Assembly: GCA_030704615.1 (NCBI GenBank)
Contig: CM060734.1
Coordinates: 6,944,001 to 7,008,000, forward strand
DNA from: Takakia lepidozioides
Taxonomy: Eukaryota; Streptophyta; Takakiopsida; Takakiales; Takakiaceae
Length of the DNA: 64,000 bases
Direction of reading: 5' to 3'
Shown here: positions 55,000 to 64,000 of the stretch, piece after piece
Numbering within the stretch: position 1 is the first letter of the stretch
Layout: each line of letters begins with the position of its first letter
The notes under the pieces: model-generated
Told to the model about the DNA's origin: nothing
Seen by the model: the letters and a program-made list of their open reading frames with translations, nothing else
Databases searched by the model: none
Translations under genes and position numbers: made by a program

Positions 55000-55285
55000 T
55001 CTCCCATTGGGGGCGAGGATCCGGCTCAGGCCGCCCAAGCCGAAGGGGAGGAAACCTAGGGCGAAGCCGACCCTCCTAGGGGTTCGGGGGGCACATGCAC
55101 GTGGAGGTGGAGGTGGAGGTGGTACTGCTGGCGGAGGAGATGAAAGTGGAGGTGGTTGAGGATGTAATGTCGGAGGTGCAGCCGGGGGTACAACGTCCGG
55201 ATCAGGTACTACGGAGGTGGATCAGGCAAAGAAACAGACCGGGGGGGGGGGGAGGCCACAATCAGGGGGACCGCCTGAGGAAACT

Positions 55286-55318
<33 letters not shown>

Positions 55319-56056
55319 TGCTCGTCGCCGGCCATAACGCCTACGACACCTACGATACCCCTCGACCCTCCGCATCTCATCTACGTGCCACTGGGGGAAC
55401 CAACTGGTCACATCGGGCACATGCTCTGGCGCAAATTCTGCAAGTAGACCGGCGCGAAATGCCTCCTATGCAATGTGATTGCGAGCTTGGGCATCAAGTC
55501 GTGGTTGCAATGTGTGTAGTGAACGACGCATCAATACTTATGTTGTAATTTTGATTCATGTATGCTTACCAATCATACTATATTATTAGATAAACCTAAA
55601 TGTACCTTAAATGAATGTTAATGAGAGGGGTGGGAAAAACACTCACCTTTGCCGCATCCGCAATCTTGTTCTTCTTGTAATGTTTTTCGACAACATGCGG
55701 TCGCCGCCTCGGTGGTCTGGTGCCGCCCAGCGGTATCTGTTCCCAACACTTAGTGCACCAACACTCAATCCTGTCGGGAGGGGGGGGGGGGGGGGGGTCA
55801 AAGGTGGACGTGGTTGGACGGGTGGCCCGCGAGGGGGCAACCCGCGGCGCGCCCGACTCAATCCCGGAGTGTCAACATCCTCCGCATCACCTGAAATTTG
55901 GCCCCGGTCCCTTCTACGATTGTGCCCGGCAGCCTGTATTGGATCAGGTGCAATGGGTGGCTCCTCGCCACGAAAAATGGTCGCTCTAGGGCCACAATCG
56001 ATATGTGGTACTACCTCCCCATCCTCGAGGGAGACGGGTCGATGTTTCCTCACCAT
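55000..56056 (-). other. Pro/Arg-rich leftward reading with G-tracts, upstream of the SET-like ORF
   Basis: The frame 56056-55643 (HRPVSLEDGEVVPHIDCGPR, then RRDRGQISGDAEDVDTPGLS and a PPPPPLPTG run) may be an N-terminal exon. From 55440 to 55000 Pro codons continue, with C/G homopolymers at 55288-55317 and 55780-55797. If spliced to the SET-like segment it would give a proline-rich N-terminus. The gene model is uncertain, and homopolymers may contain sequencing errors. Confidence 0.3.
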
Positions 56057-56369
56057 CGCATCCTAATTAACACACATCATCAACACTTTCATTTCTCAAA
56101 AACCGTTGGCAAAAAAACCCTATGCCTCAGCCTCAGGGCTTTCAAAATTGGCAACCAAAGGCGGAGCATCCCTATGGTGCTAGAGCCCAAGACAATAAAT
56201 CCTTCCTCTTGTTCTATCTTCAGGATGCCTACACCATGGAAAAATTTGTTGAGACCCAGCGCTTTGCGATTATCAGATTGAACCACATTTTGGGTATGTG
56301 AATCCTTATTACACCGTTTATCTAACCCCAAGACCCACAACCAAAACCGCCAATCCAAAACCCAGCACC

Positions 56370-56720
56370 ATAAAAAAAATCAAACACCCTAACCCAGTAC
56401 CATATGAAAAAGAAAAAGAAAAAGAAAAACTAAGAAACCCAAAAGGCCCTAAACCCTAAACCCAGATAGGCCGGCCGTCGCCTCCTGCGACACCCTCGCG
56501 TCGCATTTGACGACGAGTTTTTTTCATTTTTTTTACCTGGGGGTCGTAACCCACGACGGACAGCCGTCGTGGGGGGCGACGTGTTTTTATTTATTTATGG
56601 GGCCGGGGGTCGCAAGCAACAACGGCCGGCCGTCGCAAATATCATTTTTACATTTTAAAAAAAAGGCGGGGCGCAGGCGTGCGACGGCCGGGCGTCGCAC
56701 GTAGGCGCCGCGCCTTTTTT
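56370..56720. repeat. internal inverted copy of the CACTA left end
   Basis: From 'aacaccctaacccagtacca' through 'aaggccctaaaccctaaacc' into GGCCGGCCGTCGC repeats, this matches the reverse complement of about 43890-43600. It lacks a CACTACA terminus. It may be an internal regulatory copy of the subterminal array near the start of the rightward gene, or a relic of a rearranged element. Confidence 0.6.
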
Positions 56721-57040
56721 TTTCCCTAAGTGCTTGAAGCATCTCTTTCCCCTCCCGTTTTCGTTTGTTCTTTGGGAGAGAGGTAGTTCAGAGAGTGGGG
56801 TTTAGGGTGGAGGAGAAACGCACCTGCTGCTGAGCCCGAGGTGATTGCAAGGCCCCAAGGAGTTTGCCCCAACGCCGCTCCAACGCCCAAGGTAAGCACC
56901 GCCTCCTCCCTCTCTTTTTGTCTTGCTTTCTTGCCCTAAGCACGGGCTGATGTCTCTCTCCCCTGTGTGGTAGGAATGCCGCGCAGAGGCGCGACCTAAC
57001 GAGCTGAAGAGAGAGAGAGCCGTGGTGAGCGGGGGAGAGA

Positions 57041-60000
57041 TGCCCTACAGTGCGGGGACCCATGCAGCTGGCAGCCGCGACAGCACCGCAGCAGCTCGCT
57101 TCAAGCTCCAGCAGCAGCAGAGGTACGTCAGGGAAATTGCACTCTCCCTTTCCTCTCTGCTTCTGTTTACTGCTCAAAGGTAGTCTTCCTGCTTTGAGTT
57201 TAAATTTAGGTCTGGTGCCAAGAGTAGGATAGACCCTTGAGCGCATCCATGATGTCCTCCCCCATGTCACAGACTGGAAACAGGTTCAGGGAAGTTTTCT
57301 TCCTAACTTCCTTTTCATCGGACAATTTTCTGATAACAGACATGGCTTTGGACACTACACTCTCTAAGTCAGGTTTATCCAGCAAGGTCAAGACTTGCGG
57401 GTCCAGATTCAGATCCTTGAGTATCTCTTCTACTCTCTTCTCCTAGGGCTTACCCTGTTTGACAGGGCGGTCTTGTTTCCAAGATATATAGTCGATTAAC
57501 TTAGGATATCTGGTGTTGGACATATGTTGCAACTGAACCCACCATCTGACCTTGAATTTATCTCGAAGAGAGGGACAGAGAGAGGGAGTGAGAGGGAGAC
57601 ATCAGGGGGCAACAAAGAAAAGAAAAGAAGGTGGGGGGGGGAGTGATTGAGCAGTTGCTGCTGCTCAGTCACTCCCCCCCCCACATTTTTTTTTTTTCTT
57701 TGTTGCCCCCTCTCTTGGGGAAACAAAAGGGACAGATCCTACCTCTGTCAGGGGCTGACGTTGGTAGTAAGACTTACCTTCACATATAGAATTAATCCGG
57801 GTTTTCCAGATATCCTCTACAAATCCCTTCACACAAGCATCAATCTGTTGTGTGTGAGTTGCCCAAAAACTAGGCCTCGGAAGGGGCTGGGCTTTTGGCT
57901 CAGCCTCGACTTTTTCAAAATTAATAAACAGAGGTACATGCACAATTCCCTTGATAGATTTGAAGAGAGCGTCTCTTTGGTGAGAGAACCCCGGATAGTA
58001 TATCAGAAAATGAATAATGTCTTTAGTTGCCCACAGACATGGTTGGACACTACAACCTCTAAGTCAGATTTATCTAGCAGGGTGAAGACTTACAGTTCCA
58101 GGTCCAGGTCCTTGAGAATCTCTTCTACTGTCTTCTGCCAGGAGTTAGCCTGTTTGACAAGTCGGTGGGCGGTCCTGTTTCCAATATATAAAGTCGATTA
58201 ACTTGGGATATCTGGTGTTGGACATATGCTGCAGCTGACCCCACCATCTGACCTCCCCCCCCCCCCAACCCTTTTTTTTTCATTGTTGCCCCCTCTCTCC
58301 CTCTGTCTCCCTCTCTACTGGGAATTGGCAGTTTGCTGTTGATTTCTTGTTTTCTCATCCTCTATCAGGCTTTTTTATCCATACCGGATGAGCCACCAAG
58401 ATGGACACTGAATTACCTCTAGGATGGATCTTTTGGCTTTTTCATTCCTCCTTTATTGACTCTCATCCATACAGGATAAGTCACCATGGAAGAAAAAAAT
58501 TACCTCTATGGAGGTTGCCAACAGCATCCTGTTTTTCCATCCGTACCGGTTGAAAAACTACCAGGATGATAATTTTTCATTCCTCTTTTATTGACTCTTT
58601 TTATCCATACCGGATGGTCTGGTGAGGAATGATAGAATTACCTAGATGGAGGTAAGACGCTGCCACGGATGATATTCCCTACTTTTTCATCCTGACACAA
58701 GTGATATGTCTATGGATGATGTGATTATGGCCTGGAATTGATCTTTACTACCCCTAATTATGATTAATTACGGTGGAAACCCTAACCCCTACCCCAAAAC
58801 CTATTTTTAACCTTGCTGCGGATGAAATCCGTTAGGGTATACGGATGTGTCCTACTGTTTTCATCCACGGATGAATAATCGGGGGACAAAAAACCCTATG
58901 TCGTCTCTCCCGTTGTCAGAAGCACGCGATGTGCTTCTAAGCTTGCGAGGAGAGTGTTATGGCGGACGTGCTTCGGTGGCTGCCCCGTTTGTGGTGTCGT
59001 ACCCATGCTGGACGAGCGCCTGGGGGGCCGCGAAGGCGGCGCCTTGTCTCTCTTGCAGCGGGGAACACCGCTATGAATGCAGTGGCATCTTCCCTCCTCT
59101 GGCTTTTTCTGTGCTTAGCAAGGATGCTTATGATGGGGAAGTTTTCTCCCTCCTTTCTAGTGCCTTGCGATTGTGCCTGCTTTGCTTCATTGCTTATGTG
59201 CTTTGTGGAGGTGGCTTGCTGCGGGTGGTGATGGCGCATAACCCTCTTCCCCAATCGCTTAAGGTGCCTTTGGAGTTTAGGGATTCTCATGTTCTTATCT
59301 CTTTCTCTTGCTTTTGAGTTTCCTAGTTGACATCGATGACAAGTGTGAGGGTATGTGATTCACCTGGGGTTCCACAATCCTCACTAACCTGTTGGTTTTT
59401 TTGGGGGCTTGTGATGGGACCAGGTGAGGATCCTCACCTACTCTGAAGTTTCTTGAGCATGCAGATTGGGATATGGGCTGAGGAGACCTAGGGGTTTGTG
59501 CGCTGTGAGGTGGCTGCTACCTGCAGCCCCAATTTCAACCCGACTGCCCCTAGCATGACATGCTACAGCCTGCGTTTTGGCCTTTGTCGTTCTGCCGCCG
59601 ATGCGCAGCCCGGCCTGACTGGCCTGTTTCCTGAGGCTTGCATACAAACCATACCCTACCTTTTGATCTTTGACAGTAAAGCCTGTGGATTATTAAGCTA
59701 GGTTGTAAGTTCTTTTGGCCAAAGAGGATCTAGTTTTTGGTGGTATGTTTTTGGCGGTTTGGGTATCTATGGACCTAGTGGCCTTGAAGTTTAAGGCGGC
59801 AGCCTGGTAGGGTACTGCCCTCCTCCTTTTCAGGCCTACTTCTGATGTGTACTGGATCGTAGTAAGGTGTTCTTTACATGTCTTAGCATGGAACTCTTGA
59901 AGGATGAGGATGGTAAGCTGCAATGGGATCCTACCTATAGTTTTGGATCTGTCATGACATCAGGCCTATGACCTGCAATCTGGTTTTTTATATACAAAAG

Positions 60001-60501
60001 AGGCTGGATCTCGGCTGTTCATACTGCTTGTTGGTAGAAGTCTTGAACCTGCAATTTGACAAGCTGCATTCACATTCCCTTGATACCTTGTATGATGCCT
60101 TGACAAACACGAATCCACACACAAGTGGGGCGCCGGCGGATCCAAGGGTTTTATCTTGCGATTTGTAAGTCGTACTTCCCTATGGATTTTATTATGTCTT
60201 CTTTCTGGCTCCATCATCGCGAAGAACTGACTTTAATTTGTGGCATGTGTAGCAACGCGCGTTTGAGAGGAAGCCATCTCCGGTAGAGTACAACTACACC
60301 AAGGAGCATGGTTGGCAATCCCTCATGAAGAACATGGCCAACACGGAGGGGATGAGTGCACTACAGGGCACTAGTATGGATGAGGTCGGGGGTCATGGCC
60401 AGGGATTGGATGAGAGCTCTGTGGGACTTAGGGGAACGCCGCCTCATTTAGGTGCTTTGGCAAAGGGCGCGGAGTCATCAGGCTCATCGGATAGCTCTTA
60501 G
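57041..60501 (+). CDS. second CACTA transcription unit, unknown product
   Basis: Exon-like pieces on the plus strand. Candidates are ATG at 57041 (MPYSAGTHAAGSRDSTAAAR, Gln run, donor GTACGT at 57123), an exon at about 60040-60163 (FDKLHSHSLDTLYDALTNTN, donor GTAAGT), and a last exon 60253-60501 (FERKPSPVEYNYTKEHGWQS, Ser-rich end, TAG). A 5' non-coding exon with donor GTAAGC near 56892 is also likely. Exons between are not resolved. Position near the right end, opposite to the transposase gene, resembles the TnpA-type second gene of En/Spm, which binds subterminal repeats; I see no direct sequence proof. Confidence 0.35.
57206..57560 (-). pseudogene. leftward unknown exon, first copy
   Basis: Reverse reading VEEILKDLNLDPQVLTLLDK, PDLESVVSKAMSVIRKL. 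It recurs with differences at 58220-58030 (VEEILKDLDLELQVFTLLDK). The family is unknown; duplicated captured exons are the simplest reading. Confidence 0.35.
57610..57720. repeat. foldback with G9/C9 arms
   Basis: 'gcaacaaagaaaag...gtgggggggggagtgattgagcag' is followed by its near reverse complement, with the turn at 'ttgctgctgctc'. The arms are ~45 bp. This is a local inverted duplication that would form a hairpin. Confidence 0.6.
57990..58260 (-). repeat. duplicate of the 57.2-57.56 kb segment
   Basis: It shares with the first copy 'aagtcgattaacttgggata' / 'tctggtgttggacatatg' and the coding stretch on the minus strand. It is a direct duplication within the CACTA, separated by a foldback at 57610-57720. 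Confidence 0.55.
58360..58700. repeat. degenerate ~120-bp repeats with TCCATACCGGATG
   Basis: 'ATCCATACCGGATGAGCCACC', 'ATCCATACAGGATAAGTCACC', 'ATCCGTACCGGTTGAAAAAC' and 'ATCCATACCGGATGGTCTGG' recur, each near 'TTTTTCATTCCTC.TTTATTGACTC'. No coding content; probably old tandem duplication. Confidence 0.5.
58870..59318 (+). other. exon-like ORF in the CACTA right half, unknown
   Basis: The open frame from ATG at about 58897 (MSSLPLSEARDVLLSLRGEC) has a Cys-rich middle (APCLSCSGEHRYECSG) and a hydrophobic end (LRLCLLCFIAYVLCGGGLL). It might be an exon of the rightward unit, or chance. I do not recognise it. Confidence 0.25.
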
Positions 60502-60809
60502 TCCTCCACTGAGGATAAGGATGAGGATGACTAGTCCTAGTCCATGTAGGTCCCAAGGTCAGCCTACTGAACCCTTGTGAGCTTTTCAGCTCATTTCCTG
60601 TAAATATATTTCCATCTTTCCATCTTCCATCTTATTCATGTGTCGCACCGTCCTCACCCTCAATTCATGCTTGCTCAATTGTGTACCTGCTAAATTAGAG
60701 AAATGGAACTGTAAGGTCTCCCATCCCCAAATACAAAACCAGGCAAAAAACAAAAAACCACCCCCAATTCATCCCCAAAATCAACCCCCAACCCCCCCCC
60801 TCCACCAGG

Positions 60810-61510
60810 CTGCCCTCGCGACTGCAGGACGTCGCCAATGGCGACGTGTTTTTTGGGCGAGGGTCGCACGCCGCGACAGTCGAGCGACGCCAATCCCATT
60901 TGCGGGCGGCAACCCCCGACACCCCCTGCGACGTGTTTTTTTGGTCCGGGGGTCAAAAACCGCGGTGGGGGCACCGGTGCGGCGTCGCATCCATTTTTTT
61001 TTTCTAACCTGCCCGGGAGTCCCATCATAAAACCCAAAAACACATGGCGTAAGCCGGGTGGTACGCCAAGCGACTATTGGGCGTGGCAAAAAAAAATAGC
61101 AGGAGCAGGAGTCAGGCTCCGCCACGCCCGGGCGTGGGTTTTGGCGACGCTCTGGCGTCGTTTTTTTTAATATATAATATTTATAAAAAAACATGGCGCA
61201 GGCAGGGTGGCGGGCTACGCGACGCCAGGAACGCCGTCGGCTAGAGGGCCACGATGGCAAGACGTCGCTCGACGGAGGCCCCTGCCATCGGCGTGGACGG
61301 CCTGAAAAGCAACGTCCGGCAGTCGCGGGAGTTGGGGGCGGGGGCTCGCGACCCCCATACGTCGCATTTTTGCGACGTCATTTTGGCGATGCCCATGCAA
61401 CTGCCGGGCGACGGCCGAGCATTGCAAATTATGCGCTTGCCGCGTGCCCGAAAAGGGCATTTTCCCGACGCTGCGGCGTGGCTCGGGCATCGCAAAGGCC
61501 CCCCTTTTCC
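60810..61510. repeat. right subterminal repeat array of the CACTA
   Basis: The same GCGACG/CGTCGC motif family as at the left end, in varied spacing, separated by T-rich gaps. Long ORFs on both strands across this block are compositional artefacts of the CG-rich repeats. Confidence 0.7.
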
Positions 61511-61616
61511 TGTAGTGTCTAGAGGCCTTTGCTGTGTAAGTAGGAGAATAGTACAGGCAGAGGGGGAGGAGTGGGCAGCAGTACGAGCCCATTGGAGGGC
61601 TTCTTGTATTTGGGAG

Positions 61617-63074
61617 TCAGGAGGATGAGCAAAGCCGCGACCGGACCACCTGTGTTGGGTGGCAAGACATGTGGCGCCAAAGATTATGGTGTGGGCTGGC
61701 ATATGAGGTAAGTTCCATGGGGCACGTGAGTGGGCTAGAGTAGTAGGAGTGAGTAAGTTGGAAGGAGGAGATTAAGAGGCTAGACAGTTCTCTGGGGATA
61801 GTACTGTGAGTGTGTGCTTGTATTAGTTTGGATTGGACGCGGGGTTTTTTGGAGGGGATGTCCTTAAGGTATCGGTCCAATAGCCAGCAGATTTCAGTAG
61901 CGAAATCCTGTCTGGGTGGCAGTATCTGATATGCCTGTGGGTTAGGAGTAGAGTATTTATGCCAGAGCCACGCTAGCCAATCATTGGGGATGAGGCCAAT
62001 GTATCGGCCGCTGTGGGCGTAGATTTTTGACCGTTGAGGGCCCTGACAGATTAAGGGGGAGTCGTGGGAAATGTCTTTATCAGGGTTACGTTCGATAGTG
62101 TTGATGTGAATGTGAGGAATGGCGAGCGGGTAGGGAATGTTGTGGGCATCTGTGAGTTGTGCCTGGGAGACATGTTGCTGGTGAGTGTGTGTCAGGTAGT
62201 TAATGTTGGTACGTTTATGGAACGCAGTAAGGAGGGCGAGGTTGTGGATGGGGTCACAGTCGTCATGTGAACCAAAGAGGTCGTCCTCAATTTGCCAAGT
62301 GTTGTCATCTGAGGAAAAACCGGCCCATTTGCATAGGTAGTACGTATCCAGACATGTAGCGCCAAACGCGTCAGTTGATGTCTGGGTTCTGACCCCGAGA
62401 ATGTCTTCAATAATAAAGGCGGTGGAATTGTTAGGATCGGCACCAAAAGTAGGAGAACACGGCGGGGGGGAGGGGGGGATTATGTCTACCTCGGTGCTGT
62501 AAGAAGTAGCGGAGAGGGTGGGGGAGGTTTGAGTGTGCGAGTGAAGGGGTGGTGGGCTGGCAAGGTCATGACTACGGGTCTGGGTATGCGGTGAGGAGTA
62601 GGAGGGGGAGGGGGCTGTGGCGCAGGGGAGAGTGTCAATGGTACCAGTATCCTCGGCATGAGAGGATTTAAGCATTTGTAGGATAGAGGGGGCAGGGGCG
62701 GTACGAAAAGCGGGGAGTAGATCCTGCGGACTGTGGGGGAAAAGAAGACAGGGTAGGTCGCATTCAAGGGTACATGAGGCCGATGGGTGGCAAAATAGGG
62801 TACGGAGGTGGTTAAGGAATCTGCAGGTTTTGGGAGTGGCTCTGGAGTGTTTAAGGGTGAATTCTATGAGGGTCAAGAGGCAGTTGCCGGTGGCGGTGGT
62901 GAGCTTGGTGAGGGTCGTGATGTGTCGTCCTCTGAAATATTTGATGATAAGTATCTTTTGGCGGGGGAACTTGCGTTCGAATTGGGAGAGGAAAGGGCTC
63001 GTATGCCAGGCCTGTTCGAGGGGAGATATGGATTTAGGATAATCAGGGAGATCGGTTTGCACACTCGTTTTCAT
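61617..63074 (-). CDS. LINE ORF with chromodomain-like module, copy B
   Basis: A 485-codon open frame, longer than in copy A (331). Residues 1-150 correspond to the post-RT region (KYFRGRHITTLTKLTTATGN, FCHPSASCTLECDLPCLLF). A Pro/Ser-rich linker follows, then the chromodomain-like module at 62420-62210: FIIEDILGVRT, insert with DTYYLCKWAGFSSDDNTWQI and LLTAFHK. A C-terminal region is shared with copy A (LLDRYLKDIPSKKPR, QLTHSYYSSPLTCPMEL). The CACTA insertion lies about 100 bp past the stop. Methyl-lysine reading is inferred from family knowledge; the inserted loop between strands is unusual. Confidence 0.7.
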   Translation of the reverse strand: MKTSVQTDLPDYPKSISPLEQAWHTSPFLSQFERKFPRQKILIIKYFRGRHITTLTKLTTATGNCLLTLIEFTLKHSRATPKTCRFLNHLRTLFCHPSASCTLECDLPCLLFPHSPQDLLPAFRTAPAPSILQMLKSSHAEDTGTIDTLPCATAPSPSYSSPHTQTRSHDLASPPPLHSHTQTSPTLSATSYSTEVDIIPPSPPPCSPTFGADPNNSTAFIIEDILGVRTQTSTDAFGATCLDTYYLCKWAGFSSDDNTWQIEDDLFGSHDDCDPIHNLALLTAFHKRTNINYLTHTHQQHVSQAQLTDAHNIPYPLAIPHIHINTIERNPDKDISHDSPLICQGPQRSKIYAHSGRYIGLIPNDWLAWLWHKYSTPNPQAYQILPPRQDFATEICWLLDRYLKDIPSKKPRVQSKLIQAHTHSTIPRELSSLLISSFQLTHSYYSSPLTCPMELTSYASPHHNLWRHMSCHPTQVVRSRLCSSS

Positions 63075-63681
63075 CTGGCGGAGTATGAATAGGGAGCGGG
63101 CAGTAGGGGAATGGAGACAAGACTGTGAGTGGAGGAAAGGTAGTGAGTGAAGTCCATTATACTTGGAGGCCAGGTGTTTGAGTAGCCCGCAGTAGATGAG
63201 ACCTAGACGGCCCGGGTCGTTGAGGGCTTCGAGTAGTTGGGAGCCAAGAGTGCGCGAGTATGATATTATTAAGAGACTAGTACCGATGCCATAGCTGTCC
63301 GTGGGGAGTTGAGTGAAAGCATTGGGAGTGCTAGTTGGGAGACCACAAATGCGCTTAGTGAGTTGGATAATTTGTCTGTCGATCTGGGTGATGTCAGGGA
63401 GGGAGAAGGGAGCCGCATCGAAGGAGTATTGGACCTGTGGTCTTAGGACGGATTCTATGAGGGAGAGTTTGGGCCTGATGGCTATGGGGGCTTTGAGGAG
63501 AGCCAGGCTTTTATTAGTTAGTTTGGTGAGTGTGGCGATTTTTTGTACATGCCATGTGAGCGAGGGGACAAGTTGAATACCTAAGTATGTGTAGGGTTCA
63601 TCAAGGCCTAGGAAGGGAAATGGTTTGTTCTGGTATTGGATGTATAGTTTGCAGTGTGACGCAATAGAAGATTTGGTAAGC

Positions 63682-63989
63682 TTACTGCGGTGGGTAGCCG
63701 CGGTGATGGGCGCATTTATGAAGACTTAGTTCCATTCCAGACCATTGGTTAAAGCGTGATAGTTTTTCAACTTGCCGGTTGAGGTGTTGGGGTTTGTGCG
63801 CAAGGATGGCAAGGTCATCCGCGTAAGCGGCAGCATAAATTTTGTTTGAGGAAGTTTTGTATTGGTATCCAAGTTTGCCACGTGCGATCCATCTGAGCAA
63901 GGGTTCAAGGAAGATGATAAAGAGGTAAGGACTAAGGGGGTCGCCTTGGATAGTGCCGCGTAGAATCGGGATGGGAGGGGTGGAACCAT
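63682..63989 (-). pseudogene. LINE reverse transcriptase, copy B, C-terminal palm
   Basis: Reading leftward: tail of the palm, PLLRWIARGKLGYQYKTSS, then the catalytic AAAYADDLAILAHKPQHLNR and WSGMELSLHKC. Two overlapping frames show one frameshift near the edge. The catalytic Asp pair is intact, unlike copy A where the block is out of frame. Confidence 0.8.
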
Positions 63990-64000
63990 AATATGAGCTT

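Larger units (their letters stand above)
43283..61517. mobile_element. CACTA (En/Spm-type) DNA transposon, 18.2 kb, complete ends
   Basis: The left end is CACTACAACAAATGGGG at 43283; the right end, read in reverse from 61517, is CACTACAGGAAAAGGGG. Both continue with TTTGCGA.GCC. The flanking trinucleotide TCT occurs on both sides (43280-43282 and 61518-61520), the 3-bp target duplication typical of CACTA. The inner ends are packed with CG-rich GCGACGGC/GCCGTCGC subterminal repeats. The cargo includes transposase exons on the minus strand, a SET-like ORF, a rightward transcription unit, and a nested TIR element. The insertion splits LINE copy B. Confidence 0.9.
61518..64000 (-). mobile_element. 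LINE copy B, 5' part (RT end, chromodomain)
   Basis: The leftward LINE continues from beyond the right edge: RT blocks at 63989-63680, thumb and connection, then the 485-codon ORF with chromodomain (63074-61617). It ends abruptly at the CACTA insertion (61517) and resumes at 43282. The upstream endonuclease and first RT blocks lie outside the window. Confidence 0.85.

Noticed and set aside
55095-55337. Gly-rich rightward ORF
   Set aside because: Produced by poly-G and GGT repeats; the opposite strand reads as polyproline and continues toward the SET-like ORF.
61193-61628. ORFs overlapping the right CACTA end
   Set aside because: Compositional artefacts of subterminal repeats that cross the transposon boundary into LINE sequence.

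Overview
The window looks like transposon-dense nuclear DNA of a streptophyte, and I infer a charophycean green alga such as Chara or a relative. The grounds are a GT-AG intron-rich plant-type gene (CUE-like domains, DUF1771, Smr), CACTA elements with plant-type transposase modules (DUF4218/DUF4216), and a Ty3/gypsy element with a built-in cytosine DNA methyltransferase. Retrotransposon-borne methyltransferases have been reported in charophytes and dinoflagellates. There are no bacterial operons, rRNA genes or CRISPR arrays. Species assignment is inference.

Layout. 1-6257: left-facing Ty3/gypsy copy (5' LTR, long leader, unknown ORF, gag, start of protease), running off the left edge. 6258-10387: left-facing LINE copy A (reverse transcriptase, chromodomain, RNase H remnant). 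10388-21095: two halves of a Ty3/gypsy family placed head to head. The left half (gag only) contains a 984-bp TIR element and a tRNA-derived SINE. The right half is one reading frame of protease end, DNMT3-like methyltransferase, RT, RNase H, integrase and PHD finger, broken by eleven nonsense codons but no frameshift. About 22.1-29.5 kb: the one convincing host gene, with twelve inferred exons and a TATA box preceded by short tandem repeats. 30.6-37.4 kb: tandem LTR-like repeats and an unrecognised coiled-coil retroelement. 38-41.3 kb: fragments of ribosomal protein eL32, a Pumilio protein and a CCHC gag.

41.3-64 kb: LINE copy B is split by an 18.2-kb CACTA transposon (43283-61517, TSD TCT). 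The CACTA carries transposase exons, a SET-like ORF, a second rightward transcription unit, and a nested 4.9-kb TIR element (46924-51825). The nested element encodes two divergent paralogues of unknown function beside an array of palindromic CG-rich sites.

Common theme. Three unrelated transposon classes here each carry a chromatin-type module: DNMT3-like methyltransferase plus PHD finger in the LTR element, chromodomain in the LINE, SET-like domain in the CACTA. The nested element's paralogues and palindrome array may form a fourth, protein-plus-target-site system. This convergence is the most interesting feature of the window. All domain calls come from reading motifs; no database search was run.
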